Source: CAZWDL01 sp964632995 (GTDB lineage Bacteria; Bacteroidota; Bacteroidia; Chitinophagales; Saprospiraceae). Taken from it: DNA of 64,000 nucleotides. Each line of letters starts with the position of its first letter. Within the stretch, counting starts at the first letter, position 1. Location of the stretch: assembly GCA_964632995.1 (NCBI GenBank), contig CAZWDL010000003.1, positions 1 to 64,000 on the forward strand, in the 5' to 3' direction. A model generated the notes under the pieces. The model had not been told where the DNA came from. It made no database searches and saw nothing but the letters and a program-made list of their open reading frames with translations. A program made the position numbers and the translations under genes. Positions 23,864-33,465 of this stretch are shown here, one piece after another.

Positions 23864-26221
23864 CTAGGGCTTCCACCGGAAGTTCCAGGTAACGGAGGGG
23901 ATGACCGGGAAGAGCGCCACCTTGTAAGCGGTAGCCTTCGCCGTACCCGCCGCCTGATCCGTTTCGAAATCGTAGTAAATGAAGAAGGGGTTCAGGCGGC
24001 TGTAACTATTATATAAAGAGAAGCTCCAGGAAGAGGTGAAGTCTTTTTCCGAATCCGGTTGGGGAACAAAGGTTGCCGACAAGTCGAGGCGGTGGTAATC
24101 TTCGAGGCGGGCGCTGTTGCGGGGGCCGAATTCCTGCACGACATCCTGTCCGATAAAATAGAGGCTTTTCACCGGCGTGAAAGCCCGGCCGGAACCAAAG
24201 ACGAAGGCGGCGCTGAGCGACCACTTGTCGCTCAGCTGATAATTACCCACCACGGAGAGATCGTGCCGCCGGTCGTGGATGGCCGGAAAGGTTTCGCCCT
24301 CGTTGATATCCGGAAAGCTGCGTTCCGTCCGGGAAAGTGCATAGCCGATCCATCCGTTGAGGCGGCCCTTGCGTTTTTTTAGAAAAAGCTCTACCCCGTA
24401 GGAGCGGCCCCGCCCGAAAACGAACTGATCTTCCAGTTCATCGGCGGCATTGTTGACATAGTTTTCTCCATAGTCGATCTGGTTGCGTAGCTTTTTATAG
24501 TACACCTCGATGGACGACTGGTATACGCCGCTTCCGAAGTTCTGAAAATAGCCGAGTGCATACTGCAATCCAATTTGCGGTTTGACAAGTTCCGAGCTCG
24601 GCACCCATACATCGGCCGGCAGGGTGCTGGTAGAGTTGCTCACCAGATGCAGGTACTGATTGGTAAGGGTCACCCCGGCTTTCAGCGAAGCCGAGGTCGA
24701 CAGGCTGAGGCGGGTGCTCAGGCGCGGCTCCAGGCCCCAGTAGGTGACGACGGGTTCGCCACGGCTGTAAGCAACGGAGTCGCTTCGGGAAAGGTAGGGG
24801 CCCAGTTGGGTAAACATTGACAGGCGCAAGCCGGCGTTGATGCTGAGCGCCGGCGTGAGGCGCCATTCGTCGAGCAGGTAGGCGGCAGCCTCATGAGCAT
24901 ACTTTGGTTCCAGCTCGTTGGTGAAGCGCTCGTCACCCAGGCGGGCTTCCGCGATATTCGGGGTCAGTTCGTGATGGGTGTAATGCAGGCCGAATTTGAT
25001 ATTGTGGTTGAAAGCCGGAAAGTAATCAAAATCGACCTTGCCGTTCCAGTCTCTGACACCGGAAAATACCTCTATATTAAAATCGCTCTGCCCGCCGTTG
25101 AACCCGAAATCGTATTCATTATAAATAGCTGCAGCGTTCATAAACAGCTTGTCGCTAAACAGGTGGTTCCAGCGCAGGGTCGCGGTGGCATTGCCGTAGG
25201 GCAGCTCGAAGGAGAAGTCGCGCTGATTGTTATTCAGCTGCAGTACATCGCGACCGAAGTAGGCGCTGAGATAGAGGCGGTCGCGATCACTGAAGCGGTG
25301 ATTGACTTTGGCATTGAGGTCGTAAAAATAGTAGTTGCTACCTGCGAAGTCGGTGTTGTTTACAACCGGTTGCGCGAGGTCGAGCGCGTAGGTTCGCCGG
25401 GCCGACACGATGAAGGAGCTCCGTTCCCGGATCAAGGGCCCCTGGGCGGTCAACCGTGAGGAGACCGCGCCGATGCCGCCTTCGATGAGAAAGTCTTTGT
25501 CGTTTCCTTCTTTCATCTGCACATCTACTACTGAAGAAAGGCGCCCGCCGTAGTTGGCCGGCATCCCTCCTTTAATCAGGGTCGTATTTCTAATGGCGTC
25601 GGCGTTGAAAACCGAGAAAAAACCCAGCAGGTGACCGGAGTTATAAACGACGGCTTCGTCGAGCAGCACCAGGTTTTGGTCAGGGCCGCCACCCCGGACG
25701 TAAAAACCGGCGGTTCCCTCCCCTGCCGACAGGACGCCGGGCAACAACTGTATGGCCTTCAGCACATCGACTTCTCCGAACAGGGCCGGCAATTCCTGCA
25801 CGTAATCCATCGGCAGTTCCAGGGTGCCCATTTCTGTGCTCTTCACATTGTCCTCCGCTTCGCCGGCAACGACCTCCACTTCCTGCAGGCTGACTCCTTC
25901 CGAGAGGGTTATATTGAGGCGGCGGTCATTTGACAGGTCGATAGTCTCCCGCTTTTCCGCGTAGCCGAGATAGGAAAATACAAGGGTATAGTTCCCCTCC
26001 GGAAGGGTAAGCGAGTAAAAACCATAGGCATTCGACGCCGTTCCCCTCTCCGGCATTTCCACCGGATAAATATTAGCTCCGGTCAGGCTCTCCCCGCTTT
26101 CGGCGTCGCGAACGTAACCGCTGAGGGTATGGCTTTCCTGGGCTTGTATATAATGGGAAAAGAGCAAAGCCACAGTTAGAAGCAACTTTACTTTATTTAT
26201 TACAGACAGCATGTTCTTCAT
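23864..26221 (-). CDS. TonB-dependent outer-membrane receptor with carboxypeptidase-like N-domain
   Basis: Outer-membrane receptor of 785 aa from ATG 26221 (upstream in-frame codons encode no family sequence). A signal peptide ends near HYIQAQ. A CarboxypepD-regulatory-like beta sandwich follows (SGYVRDAESGESLTGANIYP to INLTLSEG). The plug domain then includes LPALFGEVDVLKAIQLLPGV and GFYVRGGGPDQNLVLLDEAVVYN, before a ~550-residue barrel ending in an aromatic-rich strand (VTWNFRWKP). The substrate is unknown. There is no SusD partner beside it, so it is not a classical Sus pair. Confidence 0.92.
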   Translation of the reverse strand: MKNMLSVINKVKLLLTVALLFSHYIQAQESHTLSGYVRDAESGESLTGANIYPVEMPERGTASNAYGFYSLTLPEGNYTLVFSYLGYAEKRETIDLSNDRRLNITLSEGVSLQEVEVVAGEAEDNVKSTEMGTLELPMDYVQELPALFGEVDVLKAIQLLPGVLSAGEGTAGFYVRGGGPDQNLVLLDEAVVYNSGHLLGFFSVFNADAIRNTTLIKGGMPANYGGRLSSVVDVQMKEGNDKDFLIEGGIGAVSSRLTAQGPLIRERSSFIVSARRTYALDLAQPVVNNTDFAGSNYYFYDLNAKVNHRFSDRDRLYLSAYFGRDVLQLNNNQRDFSFELPYGNATATLRWNHLFSDKLFMNAAAIYNEYDFGFNGGQSDFNIEVFSGVRDWNGKVDFDYFPAFNHNIKFGLHYTHHELTPNIAEARLGDERFTNELEPKYAHEAAAYLLDEWRLTPALSINAGLRLSMFTQLGPYLSRSDSVAYSRGEPVVTYWGLEPRLSTRLSLSTSASLKAGVTLTNQYLHLVSNSTSTLPADVWVPSSELVKPQIGLQYALGYFQNFGSGVYQSSIEVYYKKLRNQIDYGENYVNNAADELEDQFVFGRGRSYGVELFLKKRKGRLNGWIGYALSRTERSFPDINEGETFPAIHDRRHDLSVVGNYQLSDKWSLSAAFVFGSGRAFTPVKSLYFIGQDVVQEFGPRNSARLEDYHRLDLSATFVPQPDSEKDFTSSWSFSLYNSYSRLNPFFIYYDFETDQAAGTAKATAYKVALFPVIPSVTWNFRWKP

Positions 26222-26354
26222 CCTGATCACTACTTTAAACGCTCTGTAAACGAATAAAGACGGGAAATGCTTGCCAGCCTGCATACTTTTTCTACAGATA
26301 ACGGAATCGACGGCGCCACCTACCCTTGGGAAGGCATACGGATTCTCCAAAATT

Positions 26355-27149
26355 TCATTTCAATGGGATAAGCTTAAAGCCCTGCTGTTTGAGCAGTCGC
26401 AGGACGCCCTTTCCCCCCGCCAGATGCCCAGCGCCGATAGCGACGATCGTCGTCTGTTGATGAAGCATCGGGCCGATGCGTTCAGCCATAAGGGCATTAC
26501 GCCGGTAAAGCATAAGCTGACGCAGCCCCTGGGCGCCGCGTCGCGCCGACTGATACAACATCCGGATATTCTGTTGTTCGTACAATTCGGTCATCCGGAG
26601 CAGGTGCCGGCGGTGGCGGCCAATATGACGACCCAGAGCGAGTAGCCCGCTGATTTGATCGGACAGGGGAATACGCTGAAGGATTTCCAGCTGTTCCAGA
26701 TAGGTTTCTATTCCCAGCAGTCTTTTTCCACGTTGCTCGGCAGTAAGAAAAAGATGCTGATCGAGTGCGAGGGGCATATCACGTGCAAGGATTCGTTCAT
26801 CAACTAGATTGACGATGAGGATGGGTTTGTGATGACGAAGGGGGTGGATATCGATCCCTATTGACTTGCGGATGATCCGGCGCAGTTTCTCGTATTTTTT
26901 GTCGCCGATCAGTTGAGGGAGGGTCATGCCTCCGGGAAGCAATAAGCGTTGAGGATCTACCTGAGCATCCATTTCCTGCAGGTTGAACTCGGTCGCCAGG
27001 GCCTCGACCTGCTCGAGCCGGTCCAGTACGGGTTCCAGCAGCCGGAAAGCTCTGCGATCGCGCACGTGCATCGTACCGAAGAGGAAGGAGGGACCGGGCA
27101 GCCCCGCCCCTTCAATCTGCCATAAAAGCGTTTGATTCTTGTCCTTCAT
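26355..27149 (-). CDS. TraB/GumN family protein
   Basis: Protein of 264 aa from ATG 27149 (a GTG at 27173 is also in frame). The TraB-family landmarks are present: FLFGTMHVRD near the start, the mid-domain LLGIETYLEQLEIL, and AIGAGHLAGGKGVLRLLKQQGF at the end, with the conserved Gly-His. Members are distantly related to Tiki-type metalloproteases, but no activity is shown for most bacterial forms. No signal peptide is visible, unlike many GumN relatives. It lies between the lrp-like gene and the receptor on the same strand. Confidence 0.82.
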   Translation of the reverse strand: MKDKNQTLLWQIEGAGLPGPSFLFGTMHVRDRRAFRLLEPVLDRLEQVEALATEFNLQEMDAQVDPQRLLLPGGMTLPQLIGDKKYEKLRRIIRKSIGIDIHPLRHHKPILIVNLVDERILARDMPLALDQHLFLTAEQRGKRLLGIETYLEQLEILQRIPLSDQISGLLALGRHIGRHRRHLLRMTELYEQQNIRMLYQSARRGAQGLRQLMLYRRNALMAERIGPMLHQQTTIVAIGAGHLAGGKGVLRLLKQQGFKLIPLK

Positions 27150-27222
27150 AAACGAGCGATCCCCCAATTGCACAGTACAATTGCGGACCAGATCTCTTTT
27201 TTGATGATATTGCTAAAGCCGG

Positions 27223-27696
27223 TTATTCGTACTTATAGGGCAAGACCTTGGAATCCTTTACGGTAGACAGTGTCATGAGGGTCTTCAGCCGCTCAATTTC
27301 TTCAATCTGAGAGAGCGTCTTGAAGAGCAACTGCTCGTAAGTGGGGATATCTTTGCAAATGATCTTAATGAGAAAGTCGGCCTCTCCGGTAATGATATAA
27401 CACTCGGTGATCTCCCCGATTTCCCGGATTTTTTCCAGGAAGTGGTTCAAGGCATTTTCTTTTTGCCAGGCCAAAGAGACCAGCACAAAGGTTTTGACGT
27501 TCAGGCCGATAGCCTGAGGGTTCACCTGAGCATGATAGCTTTGAATAATGTCGTTCTGTTCCAGTTTTTTGACACGTTCCAGAGTGGGTGCCGGCGAAAG
27601 GCCAATCTTTTTTGAAAGATCCAGATTGGTGATTTTGCTGTTCTCCTGAAGAATTTTCAGAATCTTGAGGTCTATCTTGTCTAGTTTATCCGGCAT
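27223..27696 (-). CDS. Lrp/AsnC family transcriptional regulator
   Basis: Regulator of 157 aa. The N-terminal HTH reads KIDLKILKILQENSKITNLDLSKKIGLSPAPTLERVKKLE in the usual order, followed by the RAM ligand-binding domain with ECYIITGEADFLIKIICKDI, the family's effector pocket motif. It probably senses an amino acid. It sits just downstream (253 bases) of glutamate dehydrogenase on the same strand, a plausible target. Confidence 0.93.
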   Translation of the reverse strand: MPDKLDKIDLKILKILQENSKITNLDLSKKIGLSPAPTLERVKKLEQNDIIQSYHAQVNPQAIGLNVKTFVLVSLAWQKENALNHFLEKIREIGEITECYIITGEADFLIKIICKDIPTYEQLLFKTLSQIEEIERLKTLMTLSTVKDSKVLPYKYE

Positions 27697-27898
27697 TAGT
27701 TATTTCATTGTGCTTTAAAAAAATCGATGTAAGATAGGGAGCAAAAAAACAAATTACAAGCCGAACGGCCAAAAACCTACGTAAATTTTTTATTAATTCC
27801 CCTTACCAGAATTAATAGCAATAAAATTCTGAAAAAGAATTAATAGAAGCGGCTGATTACCAAAACATAGCGGTTTGTCTTTTCGCGCGCCGCAGGAT

Positions 27899-27940
27899 GC
27901 GTTTACGAAACCTTGCTGTTCAGCAAGGTTTCGTAAACGC
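27899..27940. repeat. Perfect 20-bp hairpin with 2-base loop
   Basis: GCGTTTACGAAACCTTGCTG is followed by TT and then its exact reverse complement, ending at 27940. It lies 10 bases after the stop of the glutamate dehydrogenase gene. There is no T-run on either side, so it is either an unusual transcript-end stabiliser or a small inverted repeat element. Confidence 0.8.
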
Positions 27941-27949
27941 AAAATCCCG

Positions 27950-29374
27950 TTAGGGGAAGATACCCAGCGCCAGGTAGTCGGAGCTGATCTTGTTGATGGC
28001 ATTGATAAAGGCCGCCGTACGAAGATCTTCCACTTTGCGTTTGCGTTTCACGATCTCGCGAATCTGGTGATAGGAGGTGATCATGGTTTCCTCCAGGCCC
28101 GAGCGGACCAGATCGATCTCATCGGCGCCTTTAACCAGGAGGCTGCGTTCCTTTTGTCCTATTGTATGACCGGTAAGACGCTCCACCAGGCTGACGAGAT
28201 TGTCATAGGTTTTCTGATTGAAGCGCTTTTCCATTCTGCCGAAGCGCATATGAGAAAGATTCTTCAGCCATTCGAAGTAAGAGACGGTCACTCCTCCGGC
28301 ATTGAGATAAACATCGGGGATGATTATTTTCCCCGCCTTGATCAGTTCTTCCTCCGCCTGGGAGGTCGTCGGGCCGTTAGCAGCTTCGGCGATGATCTTG
28401 GCCTTTATTTTATGAGCATTTTCGATGGTAATCTGGTTCTCGAGAGCCGCCGGAACCAGGATATCGCATTCGAATTCGAGCACGGCGCGGCGATCTTTCT
28501 TTTCAAAATTCTGAGCACCGGGATAACCGAGGATAGAACCGGTTTCCTTGCGGAAGCGGAGCAAATCGTGGATATCGATTCCCTTGGGATCATAGATAGC
28601 TCCTTCCACTTCGGAGACGCCGATGATGCGCGCGCCGCCTTCGTCCTGTGAGATCATAGCGGTGTAGGAGCCCACATTACCCAGGCCCTGAATAACCATG
28701 GTTTTGCCTTCCATTCCCGGTTTCAGGCCCAGTTTTTTCATATCTTCCTTGATGTTGACGGCTTCGCGGATGCCGTAGAATACACCGCGGCCGGTAGCTT
28801 CCGTTCTACCCCGTATACCGTTCTGGTTGACGGGTTTGCCGGTGACGCAGCCGGCGGCATCGATTTCTCCACCGTGGAAGGTGCGGTACGTATCATAGAT
28901 CCAGGCCATCTCGCGGGCCCCGGTACCGTAATCCGGAGCCGGCACATCAATCGAGGGACCGATAAAGTTGCGCCGGACCAGTTCGGTGGTGTAGCGGCGG
29001 GTAATTTTCTCCAGCTGGCCGGGCGTATATTCCCAGGGATTGATTTTCACTCCGCCTTTGGCGCCGCCAAAGGGAACGTCTACGATAGCACACTTGTATG
29101 TCATGAGCGTGGCCAGCGCCATGACCTCCTCCTGATTGACGTGATTACTGTATCGAATACCGCCTTTGGTAGGTGACCGGTGATGGCTGTGCTGGACGCG
29201 GTAGGCCTCGATTACTTTCACTTCATTCCCGATTTTTACGGGGAACTGCATCTGATATACCGCGTTACACACCTTGATCTGTTCGAGCAGACCGTCGGGC
29301 AGTCCGGTGTGCCTCGCCGCTTTATCAAAGTAATTTTGAACGCTTTGATAAAAGCTCGGTTTCGGCTTAGTCAT
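27950..29374 (-). CDS. gdhA: Glutamate dehydrogenase (Glu/Leu/Phe/Val family)
   Basis: NAD(P)-dependent amino acid dehydrogenase, 474 aa. Visible signatures: SPTKGGIRYSNHV (substrate Lys), DVPFGGAKGGVKINP (catalytic Lys), PAPDYGTGAREMAWI (catalytic Asp), the Rossmann motif VIQGLGNVGSY, and ILVPAALENQI with AEAANGPTT. The architecture is full length, and the sequence fits glutamate dehydrogenases better than leucine or phenylalanine enzymes. Its start overlaps the end of ccmD by 8 bases, so it is probably read from the ccm operon or an internal promoter. Confidence 0.92.
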   Translation of the reverse strand: MTKPKPSFYQSVQNYFDKAARHTGLPDGLLEQIKVCNAVYQMQFPVKIGNEVKVIEAYRVQHSHHRSPTKGGIRYSNHVNQEEVMALATLMTYKCAIVDVPFGGAKGGVKINPWEYTPGQLEKITRRYTTELVRRNFIGPSIDVPAPDYGTGAREMAWIYDTYRTFHGGEIDAAGCVTGKPVNQNGIRGRTEATGRGVFYGIREAVNIKEDMKKLGLKPGMEGKTMVIQGLGNVGSYTAMISQDEGGARIIGVSEVEGAIYDPKGIDIHDLLRFRKETGSILGYPGAQNFEKKDRRAVLEFECDILVPAALENQITIENAHKIKAKIIAEAANGPTTSQAEEELIKAGKIIIPDVYLNAGGVTVSYFEWLKNLSHMRFGRMEKRFNQKTYDNLVSLVERLTGHTIGQKERSLLVKGADEIDLVRSGLEETMITSYHQIREIVKRKRKVEDLRTAAFINAINKISSDYLALGIFP

Positions 29375-29582
29375 GATCCTTAATTTGGTTCTCTAATCTG
29401 GTTAGTTTCCTGTCTAGGTAAATCAAAAAAATAACGATTCCGATGAAGATGGCGACAATCACGACCACCACCACGTAAATCTTTCCGATACTACGCATAA
29501 AATCAGTGGACTCCGGCTGAGCCAACAAGCTGTTGGATAAGAATAACTGCAAGGTGAGCCAAAAGAATAATTTACGTTTCAT
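29367..29582 (-). CDS. ccmD: CcmD-like small membrane protein
   Basis: Protein of 71 aa with an N-terminal signal-like helix (to LLAQ) and one strong membrane helix (VVVVVIVAIFIGIVIFLIYL), then a short charged cytoplasmic tail. This is the Bacteroidota form of CcmD, which accompanies CcmB/CcmC in haem export for cytochrome c maturation. Its position after ccmB and ccmC supports the call. It overlaps the dehydrogenase start. Confidence 0.8.
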   Translation of the reverse strand: MKRKLFFWLTLQLFLSNSLLAQPESTDFMRSIGKIYVVVVVIVAIFIGIVIFLIYLDRKLTRLENQIKDHD

Positions 29583-29658
29583 GGAATCTTTTTTGCTGGG
29601 CCAAAAGTCGTAGATTTTTTTTATTTAACCAGCCGTTGACTGTATTTTTTTCACTTTT

Positions 29659-30723
29659 TCAAACGGTATGATGCTCCCACATTTTGCTGCTCAGCTGCTG
29701 AGCCCGGTAATACAAGCTGGCCATCCAGTAGCCTAAGAGGGTCCAGCCGATAACCGCCGGGTAAAATACCATGCGCATGGTATTGTCGAGATCCTGAGAC
29801 CCAAAAGCAGGATTGCCTCCCGCTCCCGGATGCAGGCTGTCGGTCATTCGAGGAATCACGTATATCAGCGGAATCAGCGTAGCGAAGGCGAAAATATTGT
29901 ATACGGCGCCCAGGCGCGCTTTCCTCTCCGGATCTTCAAACGAATTGCGCAATACGAAGTAGGCAAAATAAATCAGCAGGGCAATAGCCGTCATATTCTG
30001 TTTGACATCCCAGCTCCAGTAAGCGCCCCAGGTGTTCTTCGCCCAGATGGCGCCGGTGACCAACCCCAGGATGCCGTAGAGGATACCCACGGTAGTCAGC
30101 GCCACCGCCTTTTGATCATCCGCTTCCCGGAAACCGCGCAGATAGCGGATACTGAACACCACCGAGCCAAGAAAGATAAGCACCATCCCCAGCCAGAGGG
30201 GAACGTGGAAGTAGGTGTTGCGAATCGTCTCTGACAGGATATTGCGAAACGGGAAAGTCATTTGCTCCTTTTCGTGTAGGCGTCCGATCTCATCGGAAGG
30301 CCAGAGCGCCTGCCCCTTAGCCGGCGCGACAGAATCCTGCGTGATGAATACCGCGCTGGGTAATACCGAGGCCCCGTTATGGGCATCATCTACGATGAGC
30401 GTGAAGTCTTGTACTTTTTGATTCGCGGGTAAATAATCCGGTATCCGGAAGGCCAGTTCCAGTTGCCGTTCACCGAGCACTTCGATTTTTTCGGCAGCCA
30501 GCGCGAGGTCTTCCTTCATTTTCAGCCAGGCGCGCAGCCCTTCCGCACCGCGGGTGTAATCCGTATTATACCCCGTTACCTGCAGCTGAAGGAGTTCGCC
30601 CGTACCTCCGCTGGAAGGGCGCACCTCCAGTATCCCCGGCTTTAGCGGAACGACCATGCCGGCGATGAAAGTGTACAGCAGCAGCACCACGCTCAGTATT
30701 TTCCACCAGTATTGTCGAATCAT
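29659..30723 (-). CDS. ccmC: CcmC/CcsA-type haem handling protein with extra periplasmic domain
   Basis: Membrane protein of 354 aa for haem delivery to cytochrome c maturation. The core (residues ~165-345) has six membrane helices, the haem-handling signature NTWGAYWSWDVKQ, and the two external histidines in YFHVPLWLG and DSLHPGAGG. After the first helix there is an additional ~135-residue soluble part (about 28-163) that includes an IPT/Ig-like strand pattern (LEVRPSSGGTGELLQLQVTG). Ordinary CcmC proteins are ~220-250 residues and lack this. It lies between ccmB and ccmD. Confidence 0.88.
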   Translation of the reverse strand: MIRQYWWKILSVVLLLYTFIAGMVVPLKPGILEVRPSSGGTGELLQLQVTGYNTDYTRGAEGLRAWLKMKEDLALAAEKIEVLGERQLELAFRIPDYLPANQKVQDFTLIVDDAHNGASVLPSAVFITQDSVAPAKGQALWPSDEIGRLHEKEQMTFPFRNILSETIRNTYFHVPLWLGMVLIFLGSVVFSIRYLRGFREADDQKAVALTTVGILYGILGLVTGAIWAKNTWGAYWSWDVKQNMTAIALLIYFAYFVLRNSFEDPERKARLGAVYNIFAFATLIPLIYVIPRMTDSLHPGAGGNPAFGSQDLDNTMRMVFYPAVIGWTLLGYWMASLYYRAQQLSSKMWEHHTV

Positions 30724-30775
30724 TATGCTTTATTTATAAAGTAGATTAACCTACTTTTATTTACAGGGTAATGCT

Positions 30776-31435
30776 TCAGTCTCTCCATAGAAAAGGATAC
30801 AACAAAAAGGCCATGCCGACCAAAATGAGATCGATAGCCAGCAGGATCAGGATGTCTGATTCCGTATCGGTATCCTGCAACAGCCCCAGTGCCTGAGCCG
30901 AGAGTTTGATCAGGGTCATCAGTATGGGGATGACCAGCGGAAAACTCAGTATGGCCATAAGCGTGGCGCTGTTGTCGGCCTTCCCCGAAATGGCGGCAAT
31001 AAAGGTGAAGGTTATCGAAAAACCGACACTGCCCAGGAAAAGAGCCAGAAAAAAGGCGCCGGCGTCCCGTACGGGATTGCCCGCCACCACGCTGAAAGCC
31101 AGCCAGCTCAATAAACTCAACAGCAGCAATAATCCAATGTTGTACAGGATTTTAGATAGTATGACCGCTGTTGGATTGACCAGCTGAAAGTAATACAGCT
31201 GCCGGTTGCTGTTTTCCTGTACGAAGCTTTTCACAATAGCGTTGACCGAAGCGAAAAGCACCACGATCCAGAACAGGGCGTTCCACACATTGGGCTGCAC
31301 CTGAATAAAAGAAGTATAGACGATAAAAATCGTGGAAAAAACGTAGAGTAGGATACCACTGATCGCGTATTTTGTACGCCATTCCAGGGTCAGTTCCTTC
31401 CCTAATAACCAGCCGATCTCTTTTAATAGCTTCAT
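30776..31435 (-). CDS. ccmB: CcmB haem exporter membrane subunit
   Basis: Integral membrane protein of 219 aa from ATG 31435; upstream in-frame sequence is not family-like. Six hydrophobic helices, the start LLKEIGWLLGKELTLEWRTKYAISG, and a NSNRQLYYFQLVNPTAVILSK segment are characteristic of CcmB. The ATPase CcmA is not next to it in this window. A hairpin, AAAGTAG/CTACTTT at 30738-30757, lies in the 52-base gap before ccmC. Confidence 0.9.
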   Translation of the reverse strand: MKLLKEIGWLLGKELTLEWRTKYAISGILLYVFSTIFIVYTSFIQVQPNVWNALFWIVVLFASVNAIVKSFVQENSNRQLYYFQLVNPTAVILSKILYNIGLLLLLSLLSWLAFSVVAGNPVRDAGAFFLALFLGSVGFSITFTFIAAISGKADNSATLMAILSFPLVIPILMTLIKLSAQALGLLQDTDTESDILILLAIDLILVGMAFLLYPFLWRD

Positions 31436-31691
31436 TGGCCGCAAAAATAATATCTTTCTTCCTGCTTTACAGCATACGGCGCATTTATATTGGATTGCTT
31501 TAACCCGGCGAGGGGTGCTGCAGCAGGAGGAAAGAGCTATATTTTCCTCCAACACTCCCATTTAATCCCAACTTTTCCTAAATTCGCATACCGGAATATC
31601 GCCCAAACCGTTAGGAATCCACTCGAATTATTGTCGCAGTTAACAAAATTTCAATTCGCTTCGAGAAAGCAGATAGAAAAGGTTAAATAGG

Positions 31692-32894
31692 ATGCTGAGA
31701 TTAGGGATCTTACTTCTCGGATTAATGATTACTTTACCTGCTACCGCCACGGAAAGCAAAAAATATTTCCAGGCGCCGGCCCAGTCCGGGGATGGCATTT
31801 ATTCACTGCTACGCCGTTACGGTCTGGACAATTACTCCTGCAATTTTAAATGCTTTTACGAACTCAACAAGCTCGACAGAAACGAGCACCTCATTGCAGG
31901 ACGAAAGTATTTTTTACCAATTCTTATATACAGCTTCAACGGAAGAACGATACGCTCCTCCATTGAAATTGATGACTGGGAAATGGCGGTGCGTATTCAG
32001 AAATACAATGAACAGATGCTGGTCAGCGAGTTGCGTGAAAAATCCTTTACCAAAGACCGCATTCTCTGGGTGCCCTATCACGAACTGAACTGCCCGGACG
32101 AACTGCTCGCTGTAACCGAGGCCGAGGGCGGCGAACGCGATGAAGACGGTAAAACAATTGAGGGCGGCAATCGCCGCTTTCCCATCTTCGGCGAAGCCTA
32201 TGCCCATACCCCGCTGATTAGCACCAAGTTGCGCGGGCAGGTGTTCTATGTCGTCAGCGGGCACGGCGGGCCCGACCCCGGCGCCATGGTCAGCCGAAAG
32301 GGCAGTATGCTCTGCGAAGATGAATACGCTTACGACGTCGCACTCCGCCTCTGCCGCAACCTCATCGCCCATGGCGCTACCGCTTATATGATCACCCGTG
32401 ACTACGACGACGGCATCCGCAGCGGCGCCAGCCTGGGATGTGACTATGACGAAGTGCTCTGGGGCGATATCAAGATGGTCCGCCAGCTCAAAGCCCGGCT
32501 TTTTCAACGCTCCAACGCCATCAACGCTCTTTACGAAAAACATAAAAAGCAAGGCGTAGCCCAACAAAAACTTCTCATCATTCACGTCGACTCCCGCAGC
32601 AAAGGCGAGCAGATCGACCTCTTTTTCTACCACAAAATCAAGGATAACGACAGCCGTAAGCTGGCCCTGCAGCTGCACGATACCATGAAAAAGAAATACC
32701 GCAAACACCGCTCCAGCGGCAAATACCACGGCTCTGTCACCGCCCGCGATCTTCATATGCTCCGGGAAACCTCGCCAACCGCCGTCTATATTGAGCTGGG
32801 CAATATCCGTAATGGATTCGATCAGCAACGCATTATCCTGGAAAGCAACCGGCAGGCGCTGGCTAACTGGCTGTACGAGGGATTGATCAAATAA
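31692..32894 (+). CDS. N-acetylmuramoyl-L-alanine amidase (Amidase_3)
   Basis: Secreted peptidoglycan amidase of 400 aa. A signal peptide (1-20) is followed by a LysM-like region (GDGIYSLLRRYGLDNYSC ... LIAGRKYFLPI, ~35-75). The amidase domain starts near residue 180: FYVVSGHGGPDPGA (Zn His), the CEDEYAYDVAL helix (Zn Glu), IIHVDSRS (Zn His, usually IHAN) and VYIELGNIRNGFD (catalytic Glu). The SRS in place of N after the second His is a mild variation. Confidence 0.88.
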   Translation: MLRLGILLLGLMITLPATATESKKYFQAPAQSGDGIYSLLRRYGLDNYSCNFKCFYELNKLDRNEHLIAGRKYFLPILIYSFNGRTIRSSIEIDDWEMAVRIQKYNEQMLVSELREKSFTKDRILWVPYHELNCPDELLAVTEAEGGERDEDGKTIEGGNRRFPIFGEAYAHTPLISTKLRGQVFYVVSGHGGPDPGAMVSRKGSMLCEDEYAYDVALRLCRNLIAHGATAYMITRDYDDGIRSGASLGCDYDEVLWGDIKMVRQLKARLFQRSNAINALYEKHKKQGVAQQKLLIIHVDSRSKGEQIDLFFYHKIKDNDSRKLALQLHDTMKKKYRKHRSSGKYHGSVTARDLHMLRETSPTAVYIELGNIRNGFDQQRIILESNRQALANWLYEGLIK

Positions 32895-33054
32895 CCACCC
32901 GAATTATTCAAGGGGATTCCGCCGGGCCTTCTCCGTAAAGTCCTTGCGCCAAGCACCGCTAAGAATCCCCGTGAAACAGTGAAACCTTAACTCACTATCC
33001 ATGGAAATTCACCGTAAATTTGTATATTAAGGAGGTGGACAACAAGGAAAAGCC

Positions 33055-33465
33055 ATGCACAACAGATTTGTACCCAGATATCAACAATACTCTACAGAAA
33101 AGCTCGTTACCATTCTCGCCAAACGAAGAGAGTATCAGCGGGAAGCCATAGAAGCGGCTGAGTGTATACTCGCCGAACGGCGGATTCCCGCCGACACCTA
33201 CATTGACTTACTGGACCGGCAGGAAGCCCTGCTGGAGGAAAGCACGTGGAAAATTGCCCGCCGGGCAAAAGAACCGCTTTCCTCCTGCGAGCAGAGTTTC
33301 ATCCTGCTATTTCCGCTGCTCGGCTTGTTCGGCGGCCTGATCGCTTACATGCACTACGAAAAAAACGGTTTTACACTTAAAGCCAGACAATCCGCACAAC
33401 TGGTCGCTTTCGGAATCCTCCTTTGGAGCGCCCTGCTCTTTTTCCTTTCCGGAAACGGGTTCTAA
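33055..33465 (+). CDS. Small two-helix membrane protein, unknown
   Basis: Hypothetical protein of 136 aa. The N-terminal half is helical and charged (YSTEKLVTILAKRREYQREA, with AAECILAERRIP), resembling the repeated segments seen in Bacteroidota membrane proteins of unknown role. Two membrane helices follow at ~83-102 and ~113-132. Its stop codon abuts the end of the convergent OmpA-like gene. Confidence 0.7.
   Translation: MHNRFVPRYQQYSTEKLVTILAKRREYQREAIEAAECILAERRIPADTYIDLLDRQEALLEESTWKIARRAKEPLSSCEQSFILLFPLLGLFGGLIAYMHYEKNGFTLKARQSAQLVAFGILLWSALLFFLSGNGF

Noticed and set aside
27223..29374. Toxin-antitoxin or defence island around the Lrp gene
   Set aside because: All genes are ordinary metabolism and cytochrome maturation; there are no nuclease or toxin motifs.
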